This document shows positions 25,176-33,710 of a stretch of DNA of 64,000 bases, piece after piece. Source of the DNA: CAZYQW01 sp964649825 (GTDB taxonomy: Bacteria > Planctomycetota > B15-G4 > JADJEK01); the NCBI GenBank assembly GCA_964649825.1, contig CAZYQW010000024.1, positions 1-64,000 of the forward strand, given 5' to 3'. A program made the translations under genes and the position numbers. The notes under the pieces were generated by a model. The model ran no database searches and had not been told where the DNA came from. It saw only the letters and a program-made list of their open reading frames with translations. How positions within the stretch are numbered: the stretch's first letter is position 1; each line of letters starts with the position of its first letter.

Positions 25176-25289
25176 GGGGCCCGCTCCCCGCCGGCGATCA
25201 GATCGACCCTTTGGGTTCTCGACGACGAACGACGCAAAGATCGGCGACGAGGACCCGCCAGGCGCGGGACGGGCGGGAATCGGTCGGGC

Positions 25290-26978
25290 TCAGCGGTGGA
25301 GTTCGCGCGCCGCCCCCGGCGCTGCGTCGCCGCCCATCCGTTCCTCGGCTCGTTCGATGCGCTTCAGACCGGCCACCGGCGCCGGCTCCATCCGCGGGCC
25401 GAGCGGAAGCGGAGTGCCGCTCGCGGCGGCGAGCGCCGCGTGACCAAGCTGCTGCACCACGGTGGCGGTGACGTCCTCGATCGACGGGACGCCGGCGTCG
25501 CGGGCCAGGCGTCGCGTCGCCCCGAACAACCCCGCTCCGCTCGAGCCGAAGCCCGAGAGGAACAGCACGTCCGTGGTCAGCGGAGCGTTCGGATCCTCCG
25601 CGACGGTCAGCGCGGACCCGAGAACCTCGTCGATCACGCCGGCCGCGGCTTCCTCGATTCGATCGCGCGCGATTCGACGGCCGAAGAAGTCGACCTCCTC
25701 GCCGCGCCCGGGCCCGATCCGCTCCACGTCGAGAAGGAAGGACGTCGACAGCACCAGGAGGTCGGCGTCCGACCGCGCGAGCTCTCCCTCGAACACGGCC
25801 CGCTCCCGCTCGAACGCCGACGCGACGCACGTCGAAACGTCGCGCGCGCCGAGCAGGCCCGCCGCGAACGCCGCGTCCGGAAACGACGACCCGAACCGAG
25901 GAAGGTCGCCGTACACCTCGGCCAGCGCGGCCGCGAACCCGGTCGGAACGGAAAGCGGCTGCCACGGATGGCCGCGGCGCGGGTTGAAATCGGGAGGCTC
26001 CACGTAGAACTCGAGGCGCGGCTCGCCGGTCGGACGAAGGTACACGCGCGAGCGCCCCAACACGTCGACGCCGGGGGCGATCGCGAATCGGAGCGCGAGC
26101 GGCTCCGACCAACGACCCGCCCGGACCTCGGCACGGTCGTCCGACGTGACGACCTCGGCCCGCGAACGATCCTTCGTCGCACGAACCTCGAGCCGCGACG
26201 TCGATGGGGCAGGGGGTCCTGGGAACGCGGCGGGTGTCGTGGGCGTCGAATCGCCGCCGGCCGTCATGGGTCCGCGCACGTCGACGAAGAACGTGTCGAA
26301 ACGCTCCCCCCGTGTGCTTGGTTCGACCTCCACGACTTCGACGTTTCCCGGGCTGGACGAGCGTCGCGCCCCCTCGATCGCGAACGTGGCTCCGGCCGCC
26401 CCGAACGAGACGTCGGTCAAGCACCCCCACGGGAGGATCGAGACGTTCGCCCGTTCCTCGCCGTCGAAGCCGGCCGCCGCGCCCAGCACCACGCATCGGA
26501 CTCCGCCGGCAGCGAGCGAGGAGACGAACGTGGTCGCGTCGAACGCCGCGGCGACGCGCGGCAGCCCCGCGGGAAGGAGCAGGGCAAGCGACTCATCGCG
26601 GGGACGCGCCACGAAGCTGACCCGGGGCTCGCCGCCGGTCGCCCCCGCCGAGCCGGTGAAGAACGCGGCGTCGGCCGCGAACCGCTCCCGCGGCCCGAGC
26701 TCGAGCCGCGTCAGCGTCCCTTCCGTTCTCAGGCGACGAAAGTGCGGAAGCCAGCCTTCGCGCATGCCTCGATCGACGAGGTCCGCGCCGAGCCCATGCG
26801 CCACGACGACGATGACGCGCGGCGGCAGACTCGCCGGCATGGAGCCGGGACGGGCCGGCACCGATTCCGAAGGCCGATCGGGGCGCGTCCCCTCGAGCAC
26901 ACGTTCCGACTTCTCGAAAACGGTGCCGCAGGCGGCAAGCCCGAGGAAGGACGAGAGGAAGGCGATCTGGATCCTCAT
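25290..26978 (-). CDS. Lipoprotein of the alkaline-phosphatase-like superfamily, probably inactive
   Basis: A 562-residue lipoprotein (lipobox LAAC, C17). The fold signature of type I phosphodiesterase/alkaline-phosphatase-like enzymes is recognisable: a first strand VIVVVAHGLGADLVDRG (55-71), the LPHFRRLRTEGTLT segment (78-90), a FAADAAFFTG segment, and a late strand DVLFLSGFGSSGAG (470-483). Key residues are changed: the first metal-binding Asp of the usual 'DG' is H61, the nucleophile Ser/Thr position near 100-108 reads FAADAAF, and the late 'DHG' metal motif reads S475-G-F-G. It therefore looks like a pseudoenzyme. The frame is open upstream to 28274, but that is antisense to other genes. 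It is divergent from 27123. Confidence 0.65.
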   Translation of the reverse strand: MRIQIAFLSSFLGLAACGTVFEKSERVLEGTRPDRPSESVPARPGSMPASLPPRVIVVVAHGLGADLVDRGMREGWLPHFRRLRTEGTLTRLELGPRERFAADAAFFTGSAGATGGEPRVSFVARPRDESLALLLPAGLPRVAAAFDATTFVSSLAAGGVRCVVLGAAAGFDGEERANVSILPWGCLTDVSFGAAGATFAIEGARRSSSPGNVEVVEVEPSTRGERFDTFFVDVRGPMTAGGDSTPTTPAAFPGPPAPSTSRLEVRATKDRSRAEVVTSDDRAEVRAGRWSEPLALRFAIAPGVDVLGRSRVYLRPTGEPRLEFYVEPPDFNPRRGHPWQPLSVPTGFAAALAEVYGDLPRFGSSFPDAAFAAGLLGARDVSTCVASAFERERAVFEGELARSDADLLVLSTSFLLDVERIGPGRGEEVDFFGRRIARDRIEEAAAGVIDEVLGSALTVAEDPNAPLTTDVLFLSGFGSSGAGLFGATRRLARDAGVPSIEDVTATVVQQLGHAALAAASGTPLPLGPRMEPAPVAGLKRIERAEERMGGDAAPGAARELHR

Positions 26979-27122
26979 GGCGAGCGGAAGGTACCACGTC
27001 GTTGCGGTCGTTCCAGGGACGACGGCGAAAGGAACCGGCCGCCGATCCGGCACGTCCCGGCCCCCTCGTCGACCTCCGATGGAAAGGGTAGATTCGTCCC
27101 CGACGCGTCCCGGAGGTCCTTC

Positions 27123-28211
27123 ATGTCGGTTGCCACGCTCCTCCCGCTGCTGCTCGCGTTCGCCCTCCAGGACGAAGACGCCGCGTCCGACCCGCTGGCG
27201 CGGGCCGTCGAGCTGTTCAGCGCTTCCGAACCAGACCTCCAGACAATGGTCCTCCGGGACATCGAGAACGAGCTCGCGCGCTCGAGCGACGCGGGGGTTC
27301 GCGACATGGTTGCCCGGACCGAGCGCGCTCGCCGCGAGCTGAAGCTCCAGAAGTGGACCGGCGTCGAGATGTTCGACAAGGACGTCTACGCCCCAGTGGC
27401 GGCCGAGCGCCAGCTCGTGCCCGCGGACGCCGATGACGCGCAGTCGGCCTACGAGCTCATGCGGCCGTGGGAGAACCAACCCTCCCTCCACGGTTGGCGC
27501 TATCGGTACGACTACGCCTCGAACAAGGCGTGGGAATGGGACTCGGACCCGGGACCGGAGGCGCGGCTGAACGACTACCTGACGGGATACACCACCAACG
27601 CGGACGTCCTCCTCGCGTGGCTCGAGAGCCGCTTCGACTTCGACAAATCGTTCGACAAGCTCGCCGACTATTTCAACCACGCCTACTGCGATCGTTACGT
27701 CAGCGCGTTTCCGAACGTCACGCTGTACGACTCGTGGGCGTCGCAGAACGGCATGGAAATGCCCGACACCGAGGTGATCGCCTTCGCGGTGCGCGTGGCG
27801 GGCGACAAGTCGTTCCGCTCGCCGATTCCCAACAACTCGAAGCGCGCGCAGCTCTACGACCGGATACGCAAGGAGTTCCTCGGCTACTACCGCCATCGAA
27901 CGTGGGTCGAGGCGGCGGCGGGTGTCTATCTGAACCCCGAGTGCGAGATTCGGTCCGATCACGAGCCCCTCCGCCTGAGGCTGATCACGTCGTTTGCCAT
28001 GTTCGACTCGGACGTCGAGAAGGTCCGCACGCAGTTCATCAAGGCGGGGAGCCGGGACGCCTACGTCGAGGTCATGGACGGGCTGATGGAGGATCCGAAG
28101 GTCGCGGCGGCGGCGAACGCGTGGCGGGAGGCGCGCAACGAGTCGCGCTGGGTGGTCGCCCGAGTCGCGTACAAGGTCCTGCGCCGGTATCGCCTGCTCT
28201 CCGATGGATGA
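27123..28211 (+). CDS. Exported protein of unknown function
   Basis: A 362-residue protein with a short N-terminal hydrophobic signal (MSVATLLPLLLAFALQ) and a soluble, charged remainder. The ATG at 27123 is preceded by CCGGAGGTCC. Features include a helical N-terminal third, aromatic-rich segments (HGWRYRYDYASNKAWEW, LGYYRHRTWVEAAAGVYLNP) and an arginine-rich end (KVLRRYRLL). No known family or catalytic motif was recognised. It is 61 nt upstream of the UGA-containing peroxiredoxin gene in the same direction, so the two may be cotranscribed. Confidence 0.75.
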   Translation: MSVATLLPLLLAFALQDEDAASDPLARAVELFSASEPDLQTMVLRDIENELARSSDAGVRDMVARTERARRELKLQKWTGVEMFDKDVYAPVAAERQLVPADADDAQSAYELMRPWENQPSLHGWRYRYDYASNKAWEWDSDPGPEARLNDYLTGYTTNADVLLAWLESRFDFDKSFDKLADYFNHAYCDRYVSAFPNVTLYDSWASQNGMEMPDTEVIAFAVRVAGDKSFRSPIPNNSKRAQLYDRIRKEFLGYYRHRTWVEAAAGVYLNPECEIRSDHEPLRLRLITSFAMFDSDVEKVRTQFIKAGSRDAYVEVMDGLMEDPKVAAAANAWREARNESRWVVARVAYKVLRRYRLLSDG

Positions 28212-28272
28212 GGATGCACGAAGATGGACGACGATCGATGACCGAAGGTCCGCTTCACGGAAGGAACCGCGC

Positions 28273-28761
28273 ATGTTGAACGTTGGCGACGCCGCACCGG
28301 CGTTCTCGATCCCCGATCAGTCCGGCCGAATCCGCACCCTCGACGAGTTCCGCGGCCGGCGTCTCGTCCTCTGGTTCTATCCCAAGGCCGACACGCCCGG
28401 CTGAAGCATCGAAGGCGGCGGGTTCCGTGATCGAACCCCCAACTTCGAGGAGGTCGGCGCAGTCATCCTCGGCGCCTCGTTCGACGGCGCGAGCGAGAAC
28501 TCGGCGTTCAAGGAGAAGAAGTCGTTCCCGTTCGACCTGCTGTGCGACACGGAGCGCAAGCTCGGCCTCGCGTACGGCGCATGCACCGACGCACGCGCGA
28601 AGCACCCCGATCGCGTCAGCATCGTCATCGACGCCCAAGGACGCGTGGAGCGCGTCTACCCGAACGTCAACCCGCTCACGCACGCCGACGTCGTGCTGCG
28701 CGACTTGGGCGGAACACCCCCGAAGGGCGGGTTCCTGAAGCGTCTGTTCGGCCGCGGGTGA
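28273..28761 (+). CDS. Bcp-type peroxiredoxin, candidate selenoprotein with in-frame UGA at residue 44
   Basis: Read through an in-frame TGA at 28402-28404, this is a 162-residue thiol peroxidase of the Bcp/PrxQ family, complete from start to end. The N-terminal part reads GDAAPAFSIPDQSG and LVLWFYPKADTPG; the next codon, where Bcp has its peroxidatic cysteine (PGCT), is TGA; the frame then continues SIEGGGFRD, FDLLCDTERKLGLAYG and VSIVIDAQGRVERVYPNV to a second TGA. Sec44 would be the peroxidatic residue; the usual resolving cysteine (ACGFRD) is Gly. C86 and C98 remain elsewhere. The codons after the TGA keep the same strong G/C third-position bias, so no decay is visible. GGAAGGAA precedes the ATG. 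The alternative is a fresh nonsense mutation at exactly the catalytic codon. Conventional gene callers would split it or miss it. Confidence 0.85.
28405..28440 (+). promoter_or_regulatory. Candidate bacterial SECIS hairpin
   Basis: Directly after the UGA, GGGTTC (28420-28425) pairs with GAACCC (28433-28438) around the 7-nt loop CGTGATC; one more G-C pair beyond a C-C mismatch may extend it. The loop begins 21 nt after the UGA and has a G in its first two positions. This fits the known bacterial SECIS layout of a short apical stem-loop some 16-37 nt from the UGA. It was found by eye, without a covariance test. Confidence 0.6.
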
Positions 28762-28795
28762 GTTCTCGAGCCGTCCCTCGGACGAAGCGTCGACG

Positions 28796-29599
28796 TCACG
28801 GGACGGCGACCGGCCGAGGGCGGCGCCGCGACGTCAGCGGAAAGAGCTCTTGGCGCAGCCAGTCGCGCGGCATTTCGTCGTCGGCGGGATAGCCGATTCG
28901 CGCCGGCGCCCGATCGCGCGGCCAGTATGCGGTCCTGAAGATCCAGTCCCACGCGCTCAGCACGATTCCGAAGTTCTTCGCCGCGCCGCCTTCGTCCGAG
29001 GCGTCGTGGTGCCACAGGTGCATCCCCGGCGAATTGAACACGTAGCCGAGGGGGCCGAGCGACACACGGAAGTTCGCGTGGTTGAAATGCCCCCACGCGG
29101 TCGCGAACACCGCCACCGCGAAGAGCGGTGCGGCGTCTCCCCCGAGGAAGAGCAGCGGCACGTAGAGCAGCGACCGGTAGACGACGATCTCGATCCAATG
29201 GAACCGGAAGTTCGCCGCCCAGTCGAGGTACGGCGCGGAGTGATGCACCTTGTGGAACCACCAGAGGAGCGGAACACGATGCAGCAGGTTATGGACGCAC
29301 CACTGCAGGAAGTCGCTCACCACCAGGTAGGTGATGAATTGCGTGACGAACGAGCGGCCGGCCAGCCACCCGCTTCCCGACCACAGGTTCAGTTCGGTGA
29401 GTCGGCCGTTCGTCCATTGGGCGAAGGCCGCCACGACTCCTCCCGCCAACACCGCGTACAGATGCCCGTTGAACGCGACGTAGACCAGATCGTTCAGGAT
29501 CTCGCGCCGCAGCGGACCCTGCTCGGGCCGCGCCGGGCGCCAGCGCTCCAGCCCGACGAACGCGAGCGAGACCAGCCCGAGCCAGTGCAGGTACTCCAT
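28796..29599 (-). CDS. Fatty acid hydroxylase / sterol desaturase family membrane enzyme
   Basis: A 267-residue integral membrane protein with the diiron histidine motifs of the sterol desaturase/fatty acid hydroxylase superfamily: HNLLH, HKVHH, HFNH and HLWHH in the expected order, between about four membrane spans. Such enzymes use O2 to hydroxylate or desaturate lipids. The ATG at 29599 lies 4 nt after the PepSY-type gene's stop; an upstream TTG at 29626 is less likely because it would lengthen the overlap. It is the last gene of a three-gene minus-strand operon and convergent with the peroxiredoxin gene. The lipid substrate is unknown. Confidence 0.88.
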   Translation of the reverse strand: MEYLHWLGLVSLAFVGLERWRPARPEQGPLRREILNDLVYVAFNGHLYAVLAGGVVAAFAQWTNGRLTELNLWSGSGWLAGRSFVTQFITYLVVSDFLQWCVHNLLHRVPLLWWFHKVHHSAPYLDWAANFRFHWIEIVVYRSLLYVPLLFLGGDAAPLFAVAVFATAWGHFNHANFRVSLGPLGYVFNSPGMHLWHHDASDEGGAAKNFGIVLSAWDWIFRTAYWPRDRAPARIGYPADDEMPRDWLRQELFPLTSRRRPRPVAVP

Positions 29600-29603
29600 G
29601 GGG

Positions 29604-30131
29604 TCATCCGATCGAGCGCGCGGCAAGCCGCCGTCTCGTCACGAACGGCAACACCCAAAGGTACAGACCGCTGACCCACAGGAACAGCAGGACGAGCGCC
29701 GAGGGGAAGAAGATCCAGTGCTTCGCGGCCGCGTGGAAGAACGAGCCGTCGTGGATCTGCTCGATCAGGTCCGATCGACGCCGCGCCGCGTGCAGCACGG
29801 ATCCGGTCGCGGTGTCGACCTGGATCTCGATCCCCGACTTCGCCTGGACCTTCACGATCCCTCGATCCGGCCGCACGTCGAGGCGATCGACGTCGTCCCA
29901 GCCCGCGACGCCCGCGTCGGACACGCTGCTCGCCGCGTCGAGGATCGCCTGGAAGGTGACGGAAGGGTCGCCGCCCACGCCCCGGGACATCGGCGGCTGC
30001 ACCCACGCCGCCTCCTTCTTCCACTGGAGCAGGAGACCGCTCCCGATGACGATCAAGAGCGGCAATGCGACGAGGATGCTCGCGTGGCGATGGAGCTTGC
30101 GCGACCAAACGTTCAGGAATCGACTCGTCAT
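29604..30131 (-). CDS. PepSY-associated membrane protein
   Basis: A 175-residue protein with an N-terminal span (about 16-34, LVALPLLIVIGSGLLL), a periplasmic segment of about 100 residues that includes a PepSY-like VKVQAKSGIEIQVDTATGSVLHA strand pair, and a C-terminal span (about 146-165). The opening WSRKLHRHASI and closing FFHAAAKHWIFFPSALVLLFLWVSGLYLW match PepSY-associated TM proteins, which often work with iron or haem-dependent redox systems. It overlaps the stop of the small upstream gene by 4 nt and is followed by the diiron lipid enzyme, which suggests a joint redox role (inference). Confidence 0.78.
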   Translation of the reverse strand: MTSRFLNVWSRKLHRHASILVALPLLIVIGSGLLLQWKKEAAWVQPPMSRGVGGDPSVTFQAILDAASSVSDAGVAGWDDVDRLDVRPDRGIVKVQAKSGIEIQVDTATGSVLHAARRRSDLIEQIHDGSFFHAAAKHWIFFPSALVLLFLWVSGLYLWVLPFVTRRRLAARSIG

Positions 30132-30301
30132 CGGCGGTCCGCGACCTCGCCCTCGCCTCGCTCGGGATCGACACTCTCGTCGGGCAAGCGCTCCGGCCCC
30201 AACGGCTCGTCGCAAGCGGCGCCGAAGAAGACGACACCGGCCGTGCCCACGCAAGCTCCCGCGACGAACGTCGCGGCGAACCGGTTCACCACCCTGGACA
30301 T
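30128..30301 (-). CDS. Small membrane protein, 57 residues
   Basis: A short gene with an excellent ribosome binding site (GAGGAGGA, about 6 nt before the ATG at 30301) and a 4-nt ATGA overlap with the PepSY-type gene. The product has one hydrophobic segment (about 8-28, FAATFVAGACVGTAGVVFF) and an acidic, proline-rich tail. Translational coupling and the strong start region support a real gene. Function is unknown; it is probably a partner of the following membrane protein. Confidence 0.65.
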   Translation of the reverse strand: MSRVVNRFAATFVAGACVGTAGVVFFGAACDEPLGPERLPDESVDPERGEGEVADRR

Positions 30302-30482
30302 TCCATCCTCCTCGCGGTTCGTGGTTCCCCGGGCGGAATCCGGCAAGCGGCGCGCGAGCCGACAGCGTACGAGGACGCCGCGAATACGGTCAATACGGAT
30401 CGCCGAGACGATGCATCCCGCATGCCCTATCTGCTCGCCGAACTTCCCGTACCATACGCGCCCCGTCGTCGTCCCGAGGTTC

Positions 30483-33400
30483 ATGATGCTCCGCGACCGC
30501 TTCCTCGTGCTCGTCTTCGTCTTGCTCCTCTCCCCACTCCCGACCGTCTCCGCGGACGAGGAGCCGGCGCCCCCTCCGATGCCCGAGAAGCTCCTCCAGA
30601 CGCTGAAGTGGCGGTGCATCGGTCCGTTTCGCGGCGGGCGTTCGTGCGCGGTCGCCGGCGTCCCGAGCGAGAGAGACACGTATTACTTCGGCAGCACCGG
30701 CGGCGGCGTGTGGAAGACGAACGACGGCGGACGGTCGTGGAGGAACGTATCCGATGGGTTCTTCGGTGGCTCGATCGGCAGCGTCGCCGTCAGCGAGTGG
30801 GACCCGAACGTGGTCTACGTCGGCACCGGCGAGAAGACGATCCGCGGCAACGTGTCCTCGGGCGACGGCGTCTGGAAGTCGCTCGACGCCGGCAAGTCAT
30901 GGAAGCACGTCGGCCTCGCGGACGGCCGTCACGTCGCGCGCGTCCGCGTCCATCCGCGCGACCCGGACCTCGTCTTCGCCGCGGTAATGGGACACCTCTC
31001 CGGACCGAACGCCGAGCGCGGCGTCTATCGCAGCAAGGACGGCGGCGAGAGCTGGGAGCGCGTGCTGTTCGTCGACGACCGCGCCGGTGCCGTCGACCTC
31101 TGCATGGACCCGACCAACCCGCGCGTGCTCTACGCGTCGACGTGGAGGTTCCTCCGCACCCCGTTCAGCCTCGAGAGCGGCGGCGAAGGCTCCGGCGTCT
31201 GGAAGAGCGCCGACGGCGGCGACACCTGGCGCGACATCACGCGAAATGAAGGCCTGCCGAAGGAGGGGCCGGTCGGCATCGCCGGAGTCGCCGTCTGTCC
31301 CTCGCGTCCCGAGCGCGTCTACCTGATCCTCGAACACGAGAACGGCGGCGTGTTCCGTTCGGAGGACGGTGGCGACAAGTGGGCCCGCGTCAACGACGAG
31401 CGCGCCCTGCGCCAACGCGCGTGGTACTACACGCGCATCTACGCCGACCCGTCCGACGCGGACGTCGTGTACGTCCTGAACGTCGAGCTCCACCGCTCGA
31501 AGGACGGCGGGAAGACGTTCTCCTCGATCTCCGTGCCTCACGCGGACAATCACGACCTATGGATCGACCCGCACGATCCGCTTCGCATGATCGAGTCGAA
31601 CGACGGCGGCGCGAACGTCTCCATCGACGGGGGAGAGACGTGGACCCGGCAGGACGCTCAACCGACCGCGCAGTTCTATCGCGTCGTCACTGACGATGCC
31701 TTCCCGTACCGAATCTACGGCGCGCAGCAGGACAACAGCACCGTGCGGATCCTCTCGCGGAGCGACGGAAGGTCGATCGGCCCGCGCGATTGGGAACCGA
31801 CGGCCGGCGGCGAGAGCGGGCACATCGCACCTCATCCGCTCGATCCCGATGTCGTGTACGGCGGTTCGTACGGCGGATACCTGACCCGAGTCAACCATCG
31901 CACCGGCGAAGCCCGCGACGTGAACGTCTGGCCCGACAACCCCATGGGCTGGGGCGCGGAAGGAGCACGGTACCGATTCCAATGGAACTTCCCGATCTTC
32001 TTCTCGCCGCACGACCCGAACGTGCTCTATGCCGCCTCGAACGTCCTCTTCAGGACGGAGACCGAAGGACAGCGGTGGGAGGCGATCTCGCCCGACCTCA
32101 CCCGCGACGACGCCAGCAAGCTCGGCCCGTCCGGCGGTCCGATCACGAAGGACAACACCAGCGTCGAATACTACTGCACGATCTTCGCCGCGCTCGAGTC
32201 ACCCTATGAGAAGGACCTGCTCTGGACGGGTTCGGACGACGGACTCATCCACGTCTCCAAGAACGGCGGCGCGTCGTGGGCAAACGTCACCCCGCGCGAC
32301 CTCCCGGAGTGGTCGCAGATCAACTCGATCGAGACGCACCCCTTCGAGAAGGGCGGTCTCTACGTCGCCGTGACGAGGTACAAGCTCGACGACTTCGAGC
32401 CGTACCTCTACCGCACGACCGACTACGGCAAGAGCTGGACGCGGATCGACTCCGGCATCGACCGATCCCACTTCACCCGAGTCGTGCGCGCGGATCCCGA
32501 ACGGGCGAAGCTGCTCTACGCGGGCACTGAGCGCGGCGTCTATGTCTCGTTCGACGACGGCGGCCGCTGGCAGCCGCTGCAGTCGAACCTCCCGATCACC
32601 CCCGTCACCGACCTCGCCGTGAAGGAGGGCGACCTCGTCGCCGCGACGCAGGGACGATCGTTCTGGATCCTCGACGACCTCGACCATCTCCGCCAGATCG
32701 AACCGAGTCAGATCGACGAGGGGGTCCACCTCTACCGGCCAGAGCCGGTCTGGCGGGCGAGAGGGAGCACCAACGGCAACTCCGAACGTTCCGGCGAGAA
32801 CCCCCCCGCCGGCGTCGTGATGCGCTACCTGCTGAAGGAGAAGCCGAAGGACGACGTCGAGGTCGCGCTCGAGATCCTCGACCCGGACGGCGCCTCCGTG
32901 CGCCGGTTCTCGTCCGCGGCGACGGCGAAGGAGACCAAGGACGTGAAGCTCGAGGTCAAGGAAGGAATGAACCGCGTCGAGTGGAACCTCGTCCATCCCG
33001 GCGCGCGGAGCGTCGACGGGATGATCCTGTGGGCCGGCTCGCTCGACGGGCCGCGCGCGATACCCGGCGACTACACGGTGAGGCTCGTGATCGGCGGCGA
33101 CGAGCGCACGACGTCGTTCACCCTGCGCAAGGACCCTCGGAGCGAAGCGTCTCTCGACGACGTTCGCGCCCAGTTCGACTTCCTGATCGCGGCCCGCGAC
33201 AAGCTGACGGAGACGCATGAAACGATCCTCACCATCCGCAGGGTCCGCACGCAAGTGAACGACGTCCTGGCGAAGCTCGGCGACGGCGAAGACGCGACGT
33301 CGCTGGAGAAGGACGCCCAGGCGCTCATCGGGCGACTGACGAAGATCGAGGAAGCGCTCTATCAAACGAAGAACCAGAGCAGCCAGGATCCCCTGAACTT

Positions 33401-33644
33401 CCCCATCCGCCTGAACGACAAACTGGCCGGCGTCGCCAACTCCGTCGCGTCGGGCGGCGACTACCGTCCCACCGATCAGGCCGTCCGCGTGTACGAAGAG
33501 ATCGCCGCCGCGATCGACGCGGAGCTCGCGACGTTGCGCGACATCCTCGACGAGGATCTCATCGCGATCGAGTCGAGGATCGCAACGTGCGGCGTTCGAT
33601 TCGTCGACCCGAGCTCTCCCTCTGGCCACGAAGTCGAGCGGTAG
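30483..33644 (+). CDS. Large secreted Asp-box (BNR/sortilin-like) propeller protein
   Basis: A 1053-residue exported protein with a signal peptide (hydrophobic 5-21, cleavage near VSA). About ten Asp-box motifs are visible, for example TNDGGRSW, SLDAGKSW, SKDGGESW, SADGGDTW, SEDGGDKW, SKDGGKTF, SIDGGETW, SKNGGASW and TTDYGKSW, forming one or two beta-propellers in residues 40-720. This is the architecture of bacterial sortilin/VPS10-like and glycoside-hydrolase-like BNR proteins. The C-terminal third has a beta-sandwich module (about 770-870), then a helical stretch (about 890-1000). The substrate or ligand is unknown. The frame is open far upstream but begins here with MMLRD plus signal peptide. 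Confidence 0.82.
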   Translation: MMLRDRFLVLVFVLLLSPLPTVSADEEPAPPPMPEKLLQTLKWRCIGPFRGGRSCAVAGVPSERDTYYFGSTGGGVWKTNDGGRSWRNVSDGFFGGSIGSVAVSEWDPNVVYVGTGEKTIRGNVSSGDGVWKSLDAGKSWKHVGLADGRHVARVRVHPRDPDLVFAAVMGHLSGPNAERGVYRSKDGGESWERVLFVDDRAGAVDLCMDPTNPRVLYASTWRFLRTPFSLESGGEGSGVWKSADGGDTWRDITRNEGLPKEGPVGIAGVAVCPSRPERVYLILEHENGGVFRSEDGGDKWARVNDERALRQRAWYYTRIYADPSDADVVYVLNVELHRSKDGGKTFSSISVPHADNHDLWIDPHDPLRMIESNDGGANVSIDGGETWTRQDAQPTAQFYRVVTDDAFPYRIYGAQQDNSTVRILSRSDGRSIGPRDWEPTAGGESGHIAPHPLDPDVVYGGSYGGYLTRVNHRTGEARDVNVWPDNPMGWGAEGARYRFQWNFPIFFSPHDPNVLYAASNVLFRTETEGQRWEAISPDLTRDDASKLGPSGGPITKDNTSVEYYCTIFAALESPYEKDLLWTGSDDGLIHVSKNGGASWANVTPRDLPEWSQINSIETHPFEKGGLYVAVTRYKLDDFEPYLYRTTDYGKSWTRIDSGIDRSHFTRVVRADPERAKLLYAGTERGVYVSFDDGGRWQPLQSNLPITPVTDLAVKEGDLVAATQGRSFWILDDLDHLRQIEPSQIDEGVHLYRPEPVWRARGSTNGNSERSGENPPAGVVMRYLLKEKPKDDVEVALEILDPDGASVRRFSSAATAKETKDVKLEVKEGMNRVEWNLVHPGARSVDGMILWAGSLDGPRAIPGDYTVRLVIGGDERTTSFTLRKDPRSEASLDDVRAQFDFLIAARDKLTETHETILTIRRVRTQVNDVLAKLGDGEDATSLEKDAQALIGRLTKIEEALYQTKNQSSQDPLNFPIRLNDKLAGVANSVASGGDYRPTDQAVRVYEEIAAAIDAELATLRDILDEDLIAIESRIATCGVRFVDPSSPSGHEVER

Positions 33645-33672
33645 CCAAAGCAACGCAGCCCGGGGCAACGGA

Positions 33673-33710
33673 GGGCCGCACGATACGGGAGGTCCTTCGT
33701 GCGCGGGCCC
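33673..33710. terminator. Hairpin between convergent genes
   Basis: GGGCCGCACGA (33673-33683) pairs with TCGTGC plus GGCCC (33697-33702 and 33706-33710), with a 3-nt bulge and a 13-nt loop. It fills the gap between two convergent genes and ends just before the stop of the beta-helix gene. There is no T tract. Its right arm is part of the 19-nt element also found at 4976-4994. Confidence 0.4.

Noticed and set aside
25296..27122. Upstream extension of the plus-strand frame at 27123
   Set aside because: It is antisense to the lipoprotein gene; the signal peptide and ribosome binding site fix the start at 27123.
28273..28404. A 43-residue truncated protein or frameshifted pseudogene in place of the peroxiredoxin
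   Set aside because: No frameshift is needed; only one TGA, at the catalytic codon, interrupts a full-length frame with unchanged coding bias and a good start site. Recoding is the more economical reading, though not proven.
28772..28784. 5-bp hairpin CGTCC-CTC-GGACG between convergent genes as a terminator
   Set aside because: Too short and without a T tract to claim function.
30700..32580. Repetitive GACGGCGG-type sequence as DNA repeats or a CRISPR-like array
   Set aside because: The spacing is irregular and each instance encodes an Asp-box motif in one continuous protein.
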